Notes: a model not told the origin generated them from the sequence alone. A stretch of 64,000 nt of DNA from Verrucomicrobiota bacterium (GCA_009885995.1 VFJQ01000008.1:1-64000), one strand, 5' to 3'. Positions 17,077 to 26,487 are shown, counted from the stretch's first letter. Program-made: numbers and translations.

Positions 17077-18831
17077 TCAAGGCGTCGCGGTCGCGGGTTT
17101 GGTTTCGGTCTTACCCTTACCCTTCTCCGGCTGCGCCGGCTCGCTGCCCTTAAGCACCAGCGGGAAGGAAAACTCGTAGGCCCACTCCGTGTCCGTGGGC
17201 GTGACACGCGTCATCTTGGCTTTGTCCACGGAGTAGAAGGGCGACTCGTTGAGCTTGTCCACGAACTGATCCACGACGCCGGGACCGTTCGGATTCTCGA
17301 GGTAAAGACCTTTGACGAGGAAAGCCGGTTGCGCCGCCGCGGCAGCGACTGCCGCCTTGCCGCCTTTGGGCGTGGCTGAGGGCCTCGGCGTGGCGGCCTG
17401 TTTCTGCCGCTCGTAGGTCGTGATCCACACGAATTCATTGGGCAAGCGGCTATGGATGTCGTCCACGAGTTTGGTCCACATCTCGCGATCCTGCACTGCT
17501 TGCAGCAGCGGTTGGGCGATCTCTTCCTGCTTCTTGATGTCCGTCTCGACCTTCTTGATCCGATCGCGCGCGGCTTGGAGCGACGCCACGCGTGGCGCCA
17601 CATTTTCATCCACGATTTGCTGCGTCGCAGCGGCCGCCTTGTCGAAATAGAGCCAGAACCCCGCGAGGATCAGCCACAGGCACAACCCGGCGAGGACGAA
17701 ATATGGCACCTGCTCCGCGGTGCGCTGCCGCCGCACGACGCTCGCGGGCCGGAGGTTCAGCGCCATCGGGCAATCGAGCGCGCCCCGCAGTGCGAGGCCG
17801 ACCATTTCGCCCAGCGTGTGCGCGCGATGGCCGATCTCGTCGGGGTTGAGGTTCGGGCCGACCGCCACGTTGCGCAGCGGATTAAAGAACTCGACCGGGA
17901 GTTGGAGCTTCTCGTGGAAGAACTCGCGCATGTAAGGCAGCGTGGCCGTGCCTCCACAGAGGAATACCCGCGACACCGCCGAGCCCTTTTGCTGCGCGCG
18001 GTAAAAGCTGATCGACCGCGAAATCTCCGAGTGCAGCCGCGTCATCGTGTTGCGGATGATCTTCGACACCCGCGCGAGATCCGGATCGTCGGGATCTTCG
18101 TAAGTGCCGCCGAGCGACACAAACGCCCCGTTGCGCTTGCGCTCCTCAGCCTGCGCGAACGACTCATTGAAATCCTTCGCGATTGCCTCGGTGATCTTCG
18201 ATCCGCCGATCGGGATCGACCGGGAAAACACCTTCCGCGGCTCGACGAAAATCAGGTTCGTCGTCCGCGCGCCGATATCGACGATCAGCGAGCAGCCATC
18301 CAGCTCGCTGTAGTTGTAGCGAAAGGCGTTGTAGATCGCCATCGGCGACACATCGACGACTTCCGTCTTCAGCCCACCGCCCTCGACCGCGTCGTTGATC
18401 TCGTCGAGTAGGTCGCTCTTGATCGCCACGAGCACGACTTCGACTTCCGACGCGTTGCCCTGATCGACGAGTTGGTAATCCCAAACGACCTCGTTGATCG
18501 GGAACGGCACATTCTGCTGGGCCTCGAAAGCGACGATCTGATCGACCTGCTCCTCGCCCACGCTCGGCAGCTTCACGAAACGCGTGAACACCGATTGCGC
18601 CGACACCGCATAGTTGACCTTTGCACCCTTGATCCCGAGACCGGCGACGAGTTCACCGACCGTGAGCTTCGCTTGCGCCGTGCGCGTGGCATCAACCGCC
18701 GGATCACCCAGCAGTTCGCCGGTCTTGAAGTTCGTCAGGACGAGCCCGCCGCCCTTGCCGGCCTGAAACTCAGCCAGCGCGACCGTCTGAGTGCCGAGGT
18801 CGAGCGCGAGGATGCGATTGGATGCTGCCAT
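17077..18831 (-). CDS. PilM-PilN fusion-like protein (Amuc_1101 type)
   Basis: A 584-residue protein. Residues 1-350 are an actin-like PilM ATPase fold with LDLGTQTVALA, VDIGARTTNLIF and CGGTATLPYMRE. From about 358, ALNLRPASVVRRQR resembles the start of PilN. It is followed by a membrane helix (377-396), a coiled coil (about 400-450) and a small periplasmic domain, ending in a Lys/Thr/Pro tail. It should be the inner-membrane platform linking cytoplasmic and periplasmic parts of a pilus or secretion machine. It is the second gene of the operon, 21 bases after the Amuc_1102-like gene. Confidence 0.9.
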   Translation of the reverse strand: MAASNRILALDLGTQTVALAEFQAGKGGGLVLTNFKTGELLGDPAVDATRTAQAKLTVGELVAGLGIKGAKVNYAVSAQSVFTRFVKLPSVGEEQVDQIVAFEAQQNVPFPINEVVWDYQLVDQGNASEVEVVLVAIKSDLLDEINDAVEGGGLKTEVVDVSPMAIYNAFRYNYSELDGCSLIVDIGARTTNLIFVEPRKVFSRSIPIGGSKITEAIAKDFNESFAQAEERKRNGAFVSLGGTYEDPDDPDLARVSKIIRNTMTRLHSEISRSISFYRAQQKGSAVSRVFLCGGTATLPYMREFFHEKLQLPVEFFNPLRNVAVGPNLNPDEIGHRAHTLGEMVGLALRGALDCPMALNLRPASVVRRQRTAEQVPYFVLAGLCLWLILAGFWLYFDKAAAATQQIVDENVAPRVASLQAARDRIKKVETDIKKQEEIAQPLLQAVQDREMWTKLVDDIHSRLPNEFVWITTYERQKQAATPRPSATPKGGKAAVAAAAAQPAFLVKGLYLENPNGPGVVDQFVDKLNESPFYSVDKAKMTRVTPTDTEWAYEFSFPLVLKGSEPAQPEKGKGKTETKPATATP

Positions 18832-18852
18832 CGAGTGTGAGTGTGCCGGAGA

Positions 18853-19413
18853 TTAGCGAGTGGGCTTGATCTCTTCGTAGCGATCGTAAAAGAGCGGCGC
18901 AAACGGCGTCTGCGTCTTGTTCAAGACCATGCCGGCGACATGCGGGAGGTTCGGCTGCGCGCCGGGCTTGTAGCTCTCGCGAGCGAGCAACTGACCCTGG
19001 CGGCTCACCTCCACCCACACGTTCTGGATGCTCGCCGCCGTCAGCGTCTTGCCGCCCGTGAGCTTGTCGATCGACTTCGGCGAAAGATACATCACCGCAA
19101 AATGTTCAGTGCCCTTGGCGATGTTCACGTAGGTCACCTCGCCATCGAGCAGCTTGTTCTCGATCAGCGCCGTGAACTTGAACGTCAGCTCGTCGATCTC
19201 CTCCGGCTTCGTATCGTAACCGATCTCGAATTCGAGCCACTTCGCCGTCTTGTAGCGCTTATTCAAGCCACCCGTGACTTGATACTCCGGCGAACTCGGC
19301 GCGGCGATCTCCACCTTGCCGAGCTTGATCGACGTCGGCCCCACGACCGCCTGCGCAAATGCACCGGTGGTGAGAACCGCGAGGGAGAGGAGAGCGAGCG
19401 TGAGAGTTTTCAT
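18853..19413 (-). CDS. Amuc_1102-like secreted protein
   Basis: A 186-residue protein with a clear signal peptide (MKTLTLALLSLAVLTTGAFA) and a strand-rich mature domain. It leads the five-gene pilus-like operon, matching Amuc_1102 by position, size and signal. No enzyme motif is visible. The mature sequence contains WLEFEIGYDT and FAPLFYDRYEEIKP near the C-terminus. It is probably a periplasmic or surface accessory of the secretin complex. The 178-base gap upstream should carry the operon promoter, but no convincing -35/-10 pair was found. Confidence 0.8.
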   Translation of the reverse strand: MKTLTLALLSLAVLTTGAFAQAVVGPTSIKLGKVEIAAPSSPEYQVTGGLNKRYKTAKWLEFEIGYDTKPEEIDELTFKFTALIENKLLDGEVTYVNIAKGTEHFAVMYLSPKSIDKLTGGKTLTAASIQNVWVEVSRQGQLLARESYKPGAQPNLPHVAGMVLNKTQTPFAPLFYDRYEEIKPTR

Positions 19414-19591
19414 CGAGAGGGGCTGGATGGATGGCGGCGACGTTTACTAGGGAAAAAGTGGGCGGTTTTGTCGGCGGTGTCGATGCCCTTGGGAAGGAAA
19501 AACTTCAACCAGATGTTACAAAGCGCGCGCACCCATCGGCCGCACCATGCGCCGCGAGCGTCCAGCCACCCTTGCTCGGGCCTCGCGTCGC

Positions 19592-21073
19592 CTACGCCAA
19601 CCAACCCTTCACGACCTTCCCCGCCACATCGGTGAGCCGGAAGTCGCGGCCTTGGTAGCGGTGCGTGAGCCGCAGATGATCGAGCCCAAAGAGGTGCAGC
19701 ATCGTCGCGTGGAAGTCGTTGATGTGGACCGGATCGCGCGTGACGCCCCAGCCGAGCTCATCCGTCTCGCCCCACGTGAGCCCGCCCTTCAAGCCGCCTC
19801 CCGCCGCGAGAATCGTGAACGCACTCGGATGATGATCGCGCCCCGTCACGTTCTTGCTCCCGCCGCGATTCTCCCCCAGCGGCGTGCGGCCAAATTCACC
19901 CGCGACCACGACAAGCGTCTCGTCCAGCAAGCCGCGCTGCTTGAGATCCTTGATCAGCGCCGCGATCGGCTGGTCCGCCATGCCCGCATTGAAAGCGAGT
20001 TCCTGGTCGAGATTCGAGTGATGATCCCACGACGCGTGGATCACATTCACAAACCGCACGCCACGCTCGACGAGCCGCCGCGCGAGCAGGCAGTTCTTCG
20101 CGTAAGCCTTGTATTGTCCCGGCCCGCCGGCGCGCGCGGCCTTGATCTGCGGCTCCTCGCGATCGACGCCATACATCGCGAGCGTCTCCGGCTTCTCGTC
20201 GGAAAGATCGATCAGTTCCGGCGCCGCGCTCTGCATTCGGAAAGCCAGCTCGTAAGCCGCGATGCGCGACGCGATCTCCGGGTCACGCGCCTCACCGAAG
20301 CGCGCCTGGTTGAGCTGCGCGAGCACATCGAGCCCCTTGCGCTGAAGCTCCACCGGCAGTCCGTCCGGATTGCGCAGGTTCAAGACCGGGTCGCCCTGAT
20401 TGCGGAACATCACGCCCGCATAAACGCTCGGCAAAAATCCCGACTGCCACAGCGACGTGCCCGCGCTCGTCCCGCGGCCCGCGTTCAGCACCACGTAGCC
20501 GGGCAGATTCCGCGACTCGCTGCCGAGCCCGTAGTTCAGCCAAGCGCCCATCGTCGGCAGCCCGAACGTCGCCCGCCCGCACGCGAGCACGAGCTGCGCG
20601 GGGTGATGATTGAACTGGTCCGTGTGCATCGAGCGCACCTGCACGAGGTCATCCGCACACGTCGCCAGGTTCGGCAGCAGATCGCTGAAGACCATCCCGC
20701 TGCTGCCGTGCTGCGCGAACTTCCGCTTCGATCCCATCAGCACCGCCGACTCCTTCTTGATGAACGCGAACCGCACATTCTTCGTCATCGACTCCGGCAG
20801 CGGCTGGCCGTCCAGCTCATTGAGCTTCGGCTTCGGATCGAAGAGATCGAGCTGACTCGGCGCGCCCTCCATGAAGATGAAGATGCAGTTCTTCGCGCGC
20901 GGCGCGAAGTGCGTCGGCTTCGGCAGCAGCGGATCGGCGCTCGCCGGCGCGGGCGTCGCGAAGAGCCCGTCGTCATTCAGCATCGAGCCGAGCGCGAGCA
21001 TCCCGAGCCCGTTCGCGGTCGTGGTGAGAAAGTCGCGGCGTGCGAGGTGGAGAGCGTCGTCGAGCGGGTTCAT
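19592..21073 (-). CDS. DUF1501 protein (Tat-exported, sulfatase-like fold)
   Basis: A 493-residue DUF1501 member, an alkaline-phosphatase/sulfatase-like fold abundant in planctomycetes and Verrucomicrobia. The N-terminus has a twin-arginine export signal (RRDFLTTTANGLGMLALG). Conserved features include NCIFIFMEGAPSQLDLFDPK, MHTDQFNHHPAQ, ASWDHHSNLDQ and the metal-site-like GEFGRTPLGENRGG...GRDHHP. Substrate is unknown; these genes are usually paired with PSD1 cytochrome genes, as here, where the PSD1 stop is four bases upstream. The two likely act together in the periplasm. Confidence 0.93.
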   Translation of the reverse strand: MNPLDDALHLARRDFLTTTANGLGMLALGSMLNDDGLFATPAPASADPLLPKPTHFAPRAKNCIFIFMEGAPSQLDLFDPKPKLNELDGQPLPESMTKNVRFAFIKKESAVLMGSKRKFAQHGSSGMVFSDLLPNLATCADDLVQVRSMHTDQFNHHPAQLVLACGRATFGLPTMGAWLNYGLGSESRNLPGYVVLNAGRGTSAGTSLWQSGFLPSVYAGVMFRNQGDPVLNLRNPDGLPVELQRKGLDVLAQLNQARFGEARDPEIASRIAAYELAFRMQSAAPELIDLSDEKPETLAMYGVDREEPQIKAARAGGPGQYKAYAKNCLLARRLVERGVRFVNVIHASWDHHSNLDQELAFNAGMADQPIAALIKDLKQRGLLDETLVVVAGEFGRTPLGENRGGSKNVTGRDHHPSAFTILAAGGGLKGGLTWGETDELGWGVTRDPVHINDFHATMLHLFGLDHLRLTHRYQGRDFRLTDVAGKVVKGWLA

Positions 21074-21077
21074 GGCG

Positions 21078-24026
21078 TCATTCGCGGGTGATGAATTCGT
21101 CGGTGTTCAGGATGATGCGCGCGACCGATGTCCACGCCGCCAGCTCCGCGTCGCCGCCCATCTTCTTCGCGTCGTCCGCGTGCGTCGCGTAGTAGGCGCG
21201 CGCGTCGTTGAGCAGGCTGAGCAGCACCGCCGATTCCTCCGAGCGCGCCGCGCGCACGAGGCAAAGCTGAAAGGCACGCGAGAGCCGCGCGTTGTCGTCA
21301 CCCGCGGCCTTCAGCGCACCGCCCGCGAGCGCACGCGCCGCTTCGTTGAAGGTTCCCGCATTCAGCGTCGCGAGCGCTTGCAGTGGAGTATTCGAAACCG
21401 AGCGCCGGATGCTCGCGGTATTCGCGTCCGGACAGTCGAAGGTCATCAGGTCCGGATACGGCGCCGTGCGCTTGAAGAACGTATACATCCCGCGGCGGAA
21501 GCGGTCCTCACCCTTGCTCTCGGTCCACTTGAAATTGCCCGCGTAGCTGATCTCCGCGATCTCCGGCGGCATCGGCGGATACACGCTCGCGCCGCCGATC
21601 TTCCGCGAGAGCAGCCCGCTCGCCGCGAGGTGCAAGTCGCGCACGACCTCGCCCTCGACCCGCAGCCGGTTCTGGCGCGCGAGAAGCGTGTTGCGCGGGT
21701 CGATGTCGATCAACTCGGCGCGCGCATCCGAGCGCTGCCGATACGTCGCGGAGTTCATGATGAGCCGGATGAGTTGCTTGCGGCTCCAGCCCTTGTCCAT
21801 GAACTCGCTCGCCAGCCAGTCGAGCAATTCGCCGTGCGTGGGTTTGTCGCCGCGCACGCCAAAATCCGCCGGCGTGCGCACGAGACCGTCGCCGAAAAGG
21901 TGCATCCAGATTTGGTTCACGATCACACGCGACGTGAGCGGATTCTCGCGGCTCACGAGCCAGCGCGCGAAGTCCAGCCGGTCCGGTTCACCGCTGCGTC
22001 CCTTGATCGGCGGCAGGATCGCGGGCGTGCCCGGCTGCACGATGTCGGCGGGCGAGAGAAATTCGCCGCGGTGGAAGATGTGCGTCTCGCGCGGGGTGCG
22101 GCGCTGCGCGAGCACACGCACGTCCATCAGCGGCGGCTTCGGCCCGCTCTCCTCCGCGGCCTCGAGCGCATCGGCGGCGGCTGAAGCAGCGGGATCGAAC
22201 TTCACCAGCCAATCGACGATCTGCTCCTTGCTCTCGTTCGTCCACTTCTCCGAGCCGATCGCAAGCAGCCGCTTCAACTCGACGGTCACGATGCTCTCGC
22301 TCGTCTCGCCTTCGATGCCGACGAGCCGGAACCGCCCGATCGTGTGCTCCTTCCCGTATTGGTGCGAGAGCGTGACGGTGATGCGCGGCGTCTTCGCGCC
22401 ATCGATCGGACGCACGAAACGAAACGTCGCGTCGTGCGACTTGCCGACCGCACCGCCCACGCCCCAGCCCGTCGCGGGTTTGCCGTCGATCGCCGCGGCG
22501 ACGAGGAAGCCCTTCTGGCTGAAGTCCGCCGTCGGCGAATGAAGCTCGACCGCCCCCGCTTCGGTGCGCACGTCGATTTCGGTGAGCACGAAGTTGCCGT
22601 TCTTGCTGCGGCCCGGGCCTTCGCCGGGGAGCGAAGTGTCGGCCAGCACTTCGAGCCGCAGCGCGCTGATCTGCCCCTCGGGCAGCTCGGCCACGATCGT
22701 GTAAGTCTCCTTGTCCTTCCCCGCCGCGGCCGCCGTCCACGAGCGATCTTCGCGATCGGTGAACGTCGTCCCGCCGTCACTCGTCAGCGATTTGATGAGC
22801 AGCGGCTCGGGCTCCGGCTTGTTCTTCCCCGCGGCAGCGAGGCGCGCGTTGGTTTCCTTTTCCCAGTCGAGCAGCTTATCGAAGAGCGGCGCGCGCGCCT
22901 TCGCGAGCTTGTCTTGGAGCGTGCGCAGTTTCGCCGAGTGCGTGACATTCTTCTTCTCGAAATCGGAGAGCGCCGCCGCCGAGGTGCCTACCTTCGCGTT
23001 CGTCTCGTCGGCGTTATTAAAGAACGCGAACATCCGGTAATACTCGGCCTGCGAGAGCTGGTCGTATTTGTGATTGTGGCAACGCGCGCAGCCGACGGTG
23101 TGCGCCAGCCACACGCTGCCGGTCGTCTCCGTGCGATCGAAGACCGCTTCATTGCGGAACTGCTCCTGGTCCACGCCGCCCTCGGTGTTCGTGAGCGTCT
23201 GGCGGTGGAAAGCGGTCGCGAGGATTTGCTCGGGCGTCGGGTTCGGCAGCAGGTCGCCGGCGAGTTGCTCGATCGTGAATTGATCGAACGGCTGATCGCG
23301 ATTCACCGCAGCGATGACCCAGTCGCGATAGCGCCACGCATCCGGCCGCGCCTTGTCCTTCTCGTAGCCGTCGCTGTCTGCGTAGCGCGCGCGATCGAGC
23401 CAGTGCCGCCCCCAGCGTTCGCCGAAATGCGGCGACGCGAGCGCGCGATCAACGAGCTTCGCGTAGGCGTCAGGCGACTTGTCTTTCACGAACGCATCCA
23501 CCTCCTCCGGCGACGGCGGCAGCCCGAGCAGGTCGTAAGACACGCGCTTGATCAGCGTGTGCCGGTCGGCCTCCGGCGAGGGCGTAATCTTCTGTTCCGC
23601 GAGCTTCGCGCGCACGAAACCGTCGATGGTCGAAGGTGCCGCCGGCTTCACGATCGGCCGATACGCCCAGTGCTGGCTCCACTCCGCGCCGCTCGCGATC
23701 CACTTCTTCATTACCTCGATCTCCGCGGGCTTCGGCCGCTTCTCCTTCTTCTTCGGCGGCATCATCTCTTCGTCGTCCGTGGACAACGTGCGGGTAATCA
23801 GCGCACTCTTCTCGACGTTGCCCGGCACCACGGCGCGGTCGCCGCTTTCGAGTTCCTTGAGCACCGCGTCGCGGTTGGTGAGGAGGAGGCCGCCCTTGGC
23901 TTTGTCCGGGCCGTGGCACTCGAGGCAATACTCCGCGAACAGCGGCTGCACATCGCGCTGGAAGTCGATGTCGCCCGCCGTGGCGAACGTGGTGAAGATG
24001 AGGAGGATGAAGGGCGTGGCTCGCAT
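21078..24026 (-). CDS. PSD1 and planctomycete cytochrome C domain protein (DUF1549/DUF1553)
   Basis: A 982-residue exported protein with a signal peptide (MRATPFILLIFTTFATA). The N-terminal planctomycete cytochrome domain carries haem motif CLECH (34-38). DUF1549 follows (LLGLPPSPEEVDAFV, HFGERWGRHWLDRARYADS), with a second CXXCH, CARCH, at 313-317. A carbohydrate-binding-like insert lies in the middle (about 400-560), and DUF1553 closes the protein (RVIVNQIWMHLFGDGLVRT, VEGEVVRDLHLAASGLL). Partner of the adjacent DUF1501 gene. The redox substrate is unknown. The ATG at 24026 is preferred over an upstream start because it opens the signal peptide. Confidence 0.93.
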   Translation of the reverse strand: MRATPFILLIFTTFATAGDIDFQRDVQPLFAEYCLECHGPDKAKGGLLLTNRDAVLKELESGDRAVVPGNVEKSALITRTLSTDDEEMMPPKKKEKRPKPAEIEVMKKWIASGAEWSQHWAYRPIVKPAAPSTIDGFVRAKLAEQKITPSPEADRHTLIKRVSYDLLGLPPSPEEVDAFVKDKSPDAYAKLVDRALASPHFGERWGRHWLDRARYADSDGYEKDKARPDAWRYRDWVIAAVNRDQPFDQFTIEQLAGDLLPNPTPEQILATAFHRQTLTNTEGGVDQEQFRNEAVFDRTETTGSVWLAHTVGCARCHNHKYDQLSQAEYYRMFAFFNNADETNAKVGTSAAALSDFEKKNVTHSAKLRTLQDKLAKARAPLFDKLLDWEKETNARLAAAGKNKPEPEPLLIKSLTSDGGTTFTDREDRSWTAAAAGKDKETYTIVAELPEGQISALRLEVLADTSLPGEGPGRSKNGNFVLTEIDVRTEAGAVELHSPTADFSQKGFLVAAAIDGKPATGWGVGGAVGKSHDATFRFVRPIDGAKTPRITVTLSHQYGKEHTIGRFRLVGIEGETSESIVTVELKRLLAIGSEKWTNESKEQIVDWLVKFDPAASAAADALEAAEESGPKPPLMDVRVLAQRRTPRETHIFHRGEFLSPADIVQPGTPAILPPIKGRSGEPDRLDFARWLVSRENPLTSRVIVNQIWMHLFGDGLVRTPADFGVRGDKPTHGELLDWLASEFMDKGWSRKQLIRLIMNSATYRQRSDARAELIDIDPRNTLLARQNRLRVEGEVVRDLHLAASGLLSRKIGGASVYPPMPPEIAEISYAGNFKWTESKGEDRFRRGMYTFFKRTAPYPDLMTFDCPDANTASIRRSVSNTPLQALATLNAGTFNEAARALAGGALKAAGDDNARLSRAFQLCLVRAARSEESAVLLSLLNDARAYYATHADDAKKMGGDAELAAWTSVARIILNTDEFITRE

Positions 24027-24137
24027 GGCTGCCGTGCTTGGGGGGGGAATCCAAGGTGGCACAGGCCCTTAGAGTTTAGCATCTGCCGGAAAGTGTGCGG
24101 GCTTTGCACGATCGTGCCGCCGCGCTAGCCTGCAGCC

Positions 24138-25022
24138 ATGCGCATTCTGGCACTCGCCGCCTTCTCGCTGATCGCCCATACGTTCGCTGAGTTCCCCGAA
24201 TACAGTCATCCGGTGATGGCGTGGGTGCCGCCGTATGGCGTGGCCAAGGCGAAGGCGCGGCTCGCCGAGTCCTTCGGCGGCGTGGGCATGGCGGACGGGC
24301 TCACGCATCTCGCGCTGCAATTCTGGGCGCCGACCAAAGCCGGCGGCATCGAGCGCGTGAGCAAGTATGGCGAGCTGAGCGACGCGACGATCGCCGAGCT
24401 CCGCACGACGGCGAATGCGCGCGGCGTCCGCGTGATGCTGTGCGTCTATAACGGCGTCGATCAATGGGACTGGCCGCTCGCGCGGGCGGCGTTCATCGAC
24501 CACCGCGACAAGTTCGCCGCCGCGCTGATCGCCGAGGCGAAGAGGCTCGACCTGGACGGCATCGACGTCGATTTCGAAGGCAACGGTTCGCTCGATGCCG
24601 ACAAAGCGCCGTTCGTCCTTTTCGTCAAAACGCTGGCAGAGCGCGTCCATGCCGCCGGCCTCGAACTCACGGTCGATTCCTTCTCCTACATCTGGAACGC
24701 GCCCAACCAGACCTGGTGGAAGGATCTGCTCCCTCTCGTCGATGGCCTCACGACGATGGGCTACGTGGAAACCGGCGCGAGCGCGAAAGCGTGGCGCGCC
24801 TTTGCCGCGCAGAAAGCCGCCGCCGGTGAGCACGGCGCAAAGCTGATGATCGGCCTGCCGACCGACAAAGCCGACTGGCAGGGCGGCAAGGCGCTCGCGC
24901 ACCTGCGCTGGCTGCGCGACAACGGCGTCGGCGCCGCGCTCTGGGACGCACAACTCGACTCCGCCGCGTGGCGCACGCGCGACGTGTGGACGACGCTGCG
25001 CGAGGTCCACACGCCGAGGTAG
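24138..25022 (+). CDS. Glycoside hydrolase family 18-like secreted protein
   Basis: A 294-residue protein with a short signal peptide (MRILALAAFSLIAHTFA). The GH18 catalytic signature DxxDxDxE is intact as DGIDVDFE (140-147), with Glu147 as proton donor. The flanking barrel strands are GVRVMLCVY, LTVDSFSY and LTTMGYVE. Family members hydrolyse chitin or N-acetylglucosamine-containing glycans, but some GH18 proteins only bind. It is transcribed divergently from the PSD1 gene with a 111-base gap. The stop codon lies in a dispersed intergenic repeat shared with the converging thioredoxin/PDZ gene. Confidence 0.85.
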   Translation: MRILALAAFSLIAHTFAEFPEYSHPVMAWVPPYGVAKAKARLAESFGGVGMADGLTHLALQFWAPTKAGGIERVSKYGELSDATIAELRTTANARGVRVMLCVYNGVDQWDWPLARAAFIDHRDKFAAALIAEAKRLDLDGIDVDFEGNGSLDADKAPFVLFVKTLAERVHAAGLELTVDSFSYIWNAPNQTWWKDLLPLVDGLTTMGYVETGASAKAWRAFAAQKAAAGEHGAKLMIGLPTDKADWQGGKALAHLRWLRDNGVGAALWDAQLDSAAWRTRDVWTTLREVHTPR

Positions 25023-25105
25023 GGTGCGGACTGCCGAAGGCAGGTCGAGGCGGAAACACGGCGACAATCTCACCGCGCCGCGGCCGGCTGAGGACAGCCC
25101 CTTAC
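25019..25105. repeat. Dispersed palindromic intergenic repeat, copy B
   Basis: Starts with GGTAGGG (25019-25025) and ends CCCCTTAC, with the shared 12-mer GCTGAGGACAGC at 25087-25098. It occupies the whole space between two convergent genes and includes the GH18 stop and part of the thioredoxin/PDZ stop. The centre differs from the other copies and the right flank is degenerate. Confidence 0.55.
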
Positions 25106-26415
25106 TGCACCGTCAGCGTCAGCTCCAAGCGCTGGTCGCCGCGCAGCACGGTCGTCTTCACTTTGTCCCCGGGACGATGCTGCTCGATCATCCAGCCGAT
25201 CATCTCGCTCTCGGTCGCGCGGTCCTTTCTGGCGTCGATCTCCACGAGCATGTCGCCTTTTTGAAAACCGGCATTCTTCACCGCGGCCGGGATGTAGCCA
25301 GTCGTGACGAACTCAAGCGCGAGCGACTTTGCATCGATCCCGCGCTGCGCGCGCAGGCCATCCGGCAGGTCCATGAGCCGCAGGCTGTTCAAGGCCATGC
25401 GCCGCAGGCCCCATGTGCCGGTGCGTTTTGAAATGTCCGCCTTGCTGCGCCAGCCGTCGGTAAGCGGCAGGTTGAACACGAGGTTCTTCGTAGCTCCGGG
25501 ACGCTGGACGATCGCTGCGAGCGGGCCGGCATCCGGCGCGCGGTGCAACGCCCAGCTGACATCGGCCGCGGAGATCAGGGGCGCACCGCCGAGCGACACG
25601 AGTTCGTCGCCCACACGAATTCCCGCGCGAGCCGCCATGGATTCGGGCGCGACCGTCTCAACGCGCGCCACTTCATCCGCCGCCAGCGTCAACCCGATCG
25701 TCTCCGGCGCGGGCTGTGGATAAATCCACATCTCCGGGATGCGCTCACCCTTGTCGCGATACGACGTGCGGATCGCCTCGCCGATCATGTGGCAATGCAC
25801 GCAGCTCCCGACGACCTTCCCTTCCCAATCGAGGTCGATCTTGTAGCGCGCCGAGAGCGATGGGATCTCGACCGGCGTCTTGAACGGCATCGCCAGTCCC
25901 TGCTTGCCCGCGAGCGCGGCCTTGTTTGCCGGGTAGCCTTTGTGAATCGCCAGCACCGCTTCGAGCGCGCGCTGGTAGCCGGCGGTCGTCTTCTCCTGCG
26001 GATCGCGCTGGTGCTTCCACGAGCCGTAGCGGCCATACACGGTGCCGTCGCCGTTGAAGAAGAGCGTCGAGAACGAAAGATCGTAGTCGAACTGGAAGCG
26101 CGCGAGGTCGAGCGCGTTGGCATTGATCACCCGCACGCACACGAACTGCGCGTGCAGCGGCGCGAGTTCCGCGCTTTCCGACGCGACCTGCTGGTCGATC
26201 CCCATGCACGACATGCACGGCACGCAGCGCAGGACGACGAGCAGCGGTTTTCCCGTTTTCTTCGCTTCCGCGAAACCGGCGTCCACGTCGTTGTAAATCC
26301 ACCGCGTCCCCTTCTCCATCGTCGCGCGATCCTTGCGCACCGCGCCTTCGCGGTCGGGCACGGTCTCGGCGAATGCGATGGCGGCGAGCGCGAGGAAAAT
26401 GGCGGGGAGTTTCAT
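25102..26415 (-). CDS. Exported thioredoxin-fold / haem-c / double PDZ protein
   Basis: A 437-residue protein with a signal peptide (MKLPAIFLALAAIAFA). Residues about 40-160 are a thioredoxin-like domain with an unusual triple-cysteine motif CVPCMSC (Cys64, 67, 70). A CVHCH haem-c motif lies at 205-209. Two PDZ domains follow (about 235-325 and 350-435), shown by AARAGIRVGDELVSLGG and NAGFQKGDMLVEID. The parts suggest a periplasmic redox protein that binds partner C-termini, perhaps in cytochrome or copper handling (inference). A 149-residue coiled-coil gene lies 72 bases upstream on the same strand. Confidence 0.85.
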   Translation of the reverse strand: MKLPAIFLALAAIAFAETVPDREGAVRKDRATMEKGTRWIYNDVDAGFAEAKKTGKPLLVVLRCVPCMSCMGIDQQVASESAELAPLHAQFVCVRVINANALDLARFQFDYDLSFSTLFFNGDGTVYGRYGSWKHQRDPQEKTTAGYQRALEAVLAIHKGYPANKAALAGKQGLAMPFKTPVEIPSLSARYKIDLDWEGKVVGSCVHCHMIGEAIRTSYRDKGERIPEMWIYPQPAPETIGLTLAADEVARVETVAPESMAARAGIRVGDELVSLGGAPLISAADVSWALHRAPDAGPLAAIVQRPGATKNLVFNLPLTDGWRSKADISKRTGTWGLRRMALNSLRLMDLPDGLRAQRGIDAKSLALEFVTTGYIPAAVKNAGFQKGDMLVEIDARKDRATESEMIGWMIEQHRPGDKVKTTVLRGDQRLELTLTVQ

Positions 26416-26487
26416 GGCGCGATGTTCGCCGCTTTTACCGGCACGTTTCAACGCCGGCGCGCCTGTCCATCGCGGCGGGCCAGCGAT

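Noticed and set aside
19414-19591. Promoter of the pilus-like operon
   Set aside because: Expected here, but no -35/-10 pair with acceptable spacing could be supported by eye.
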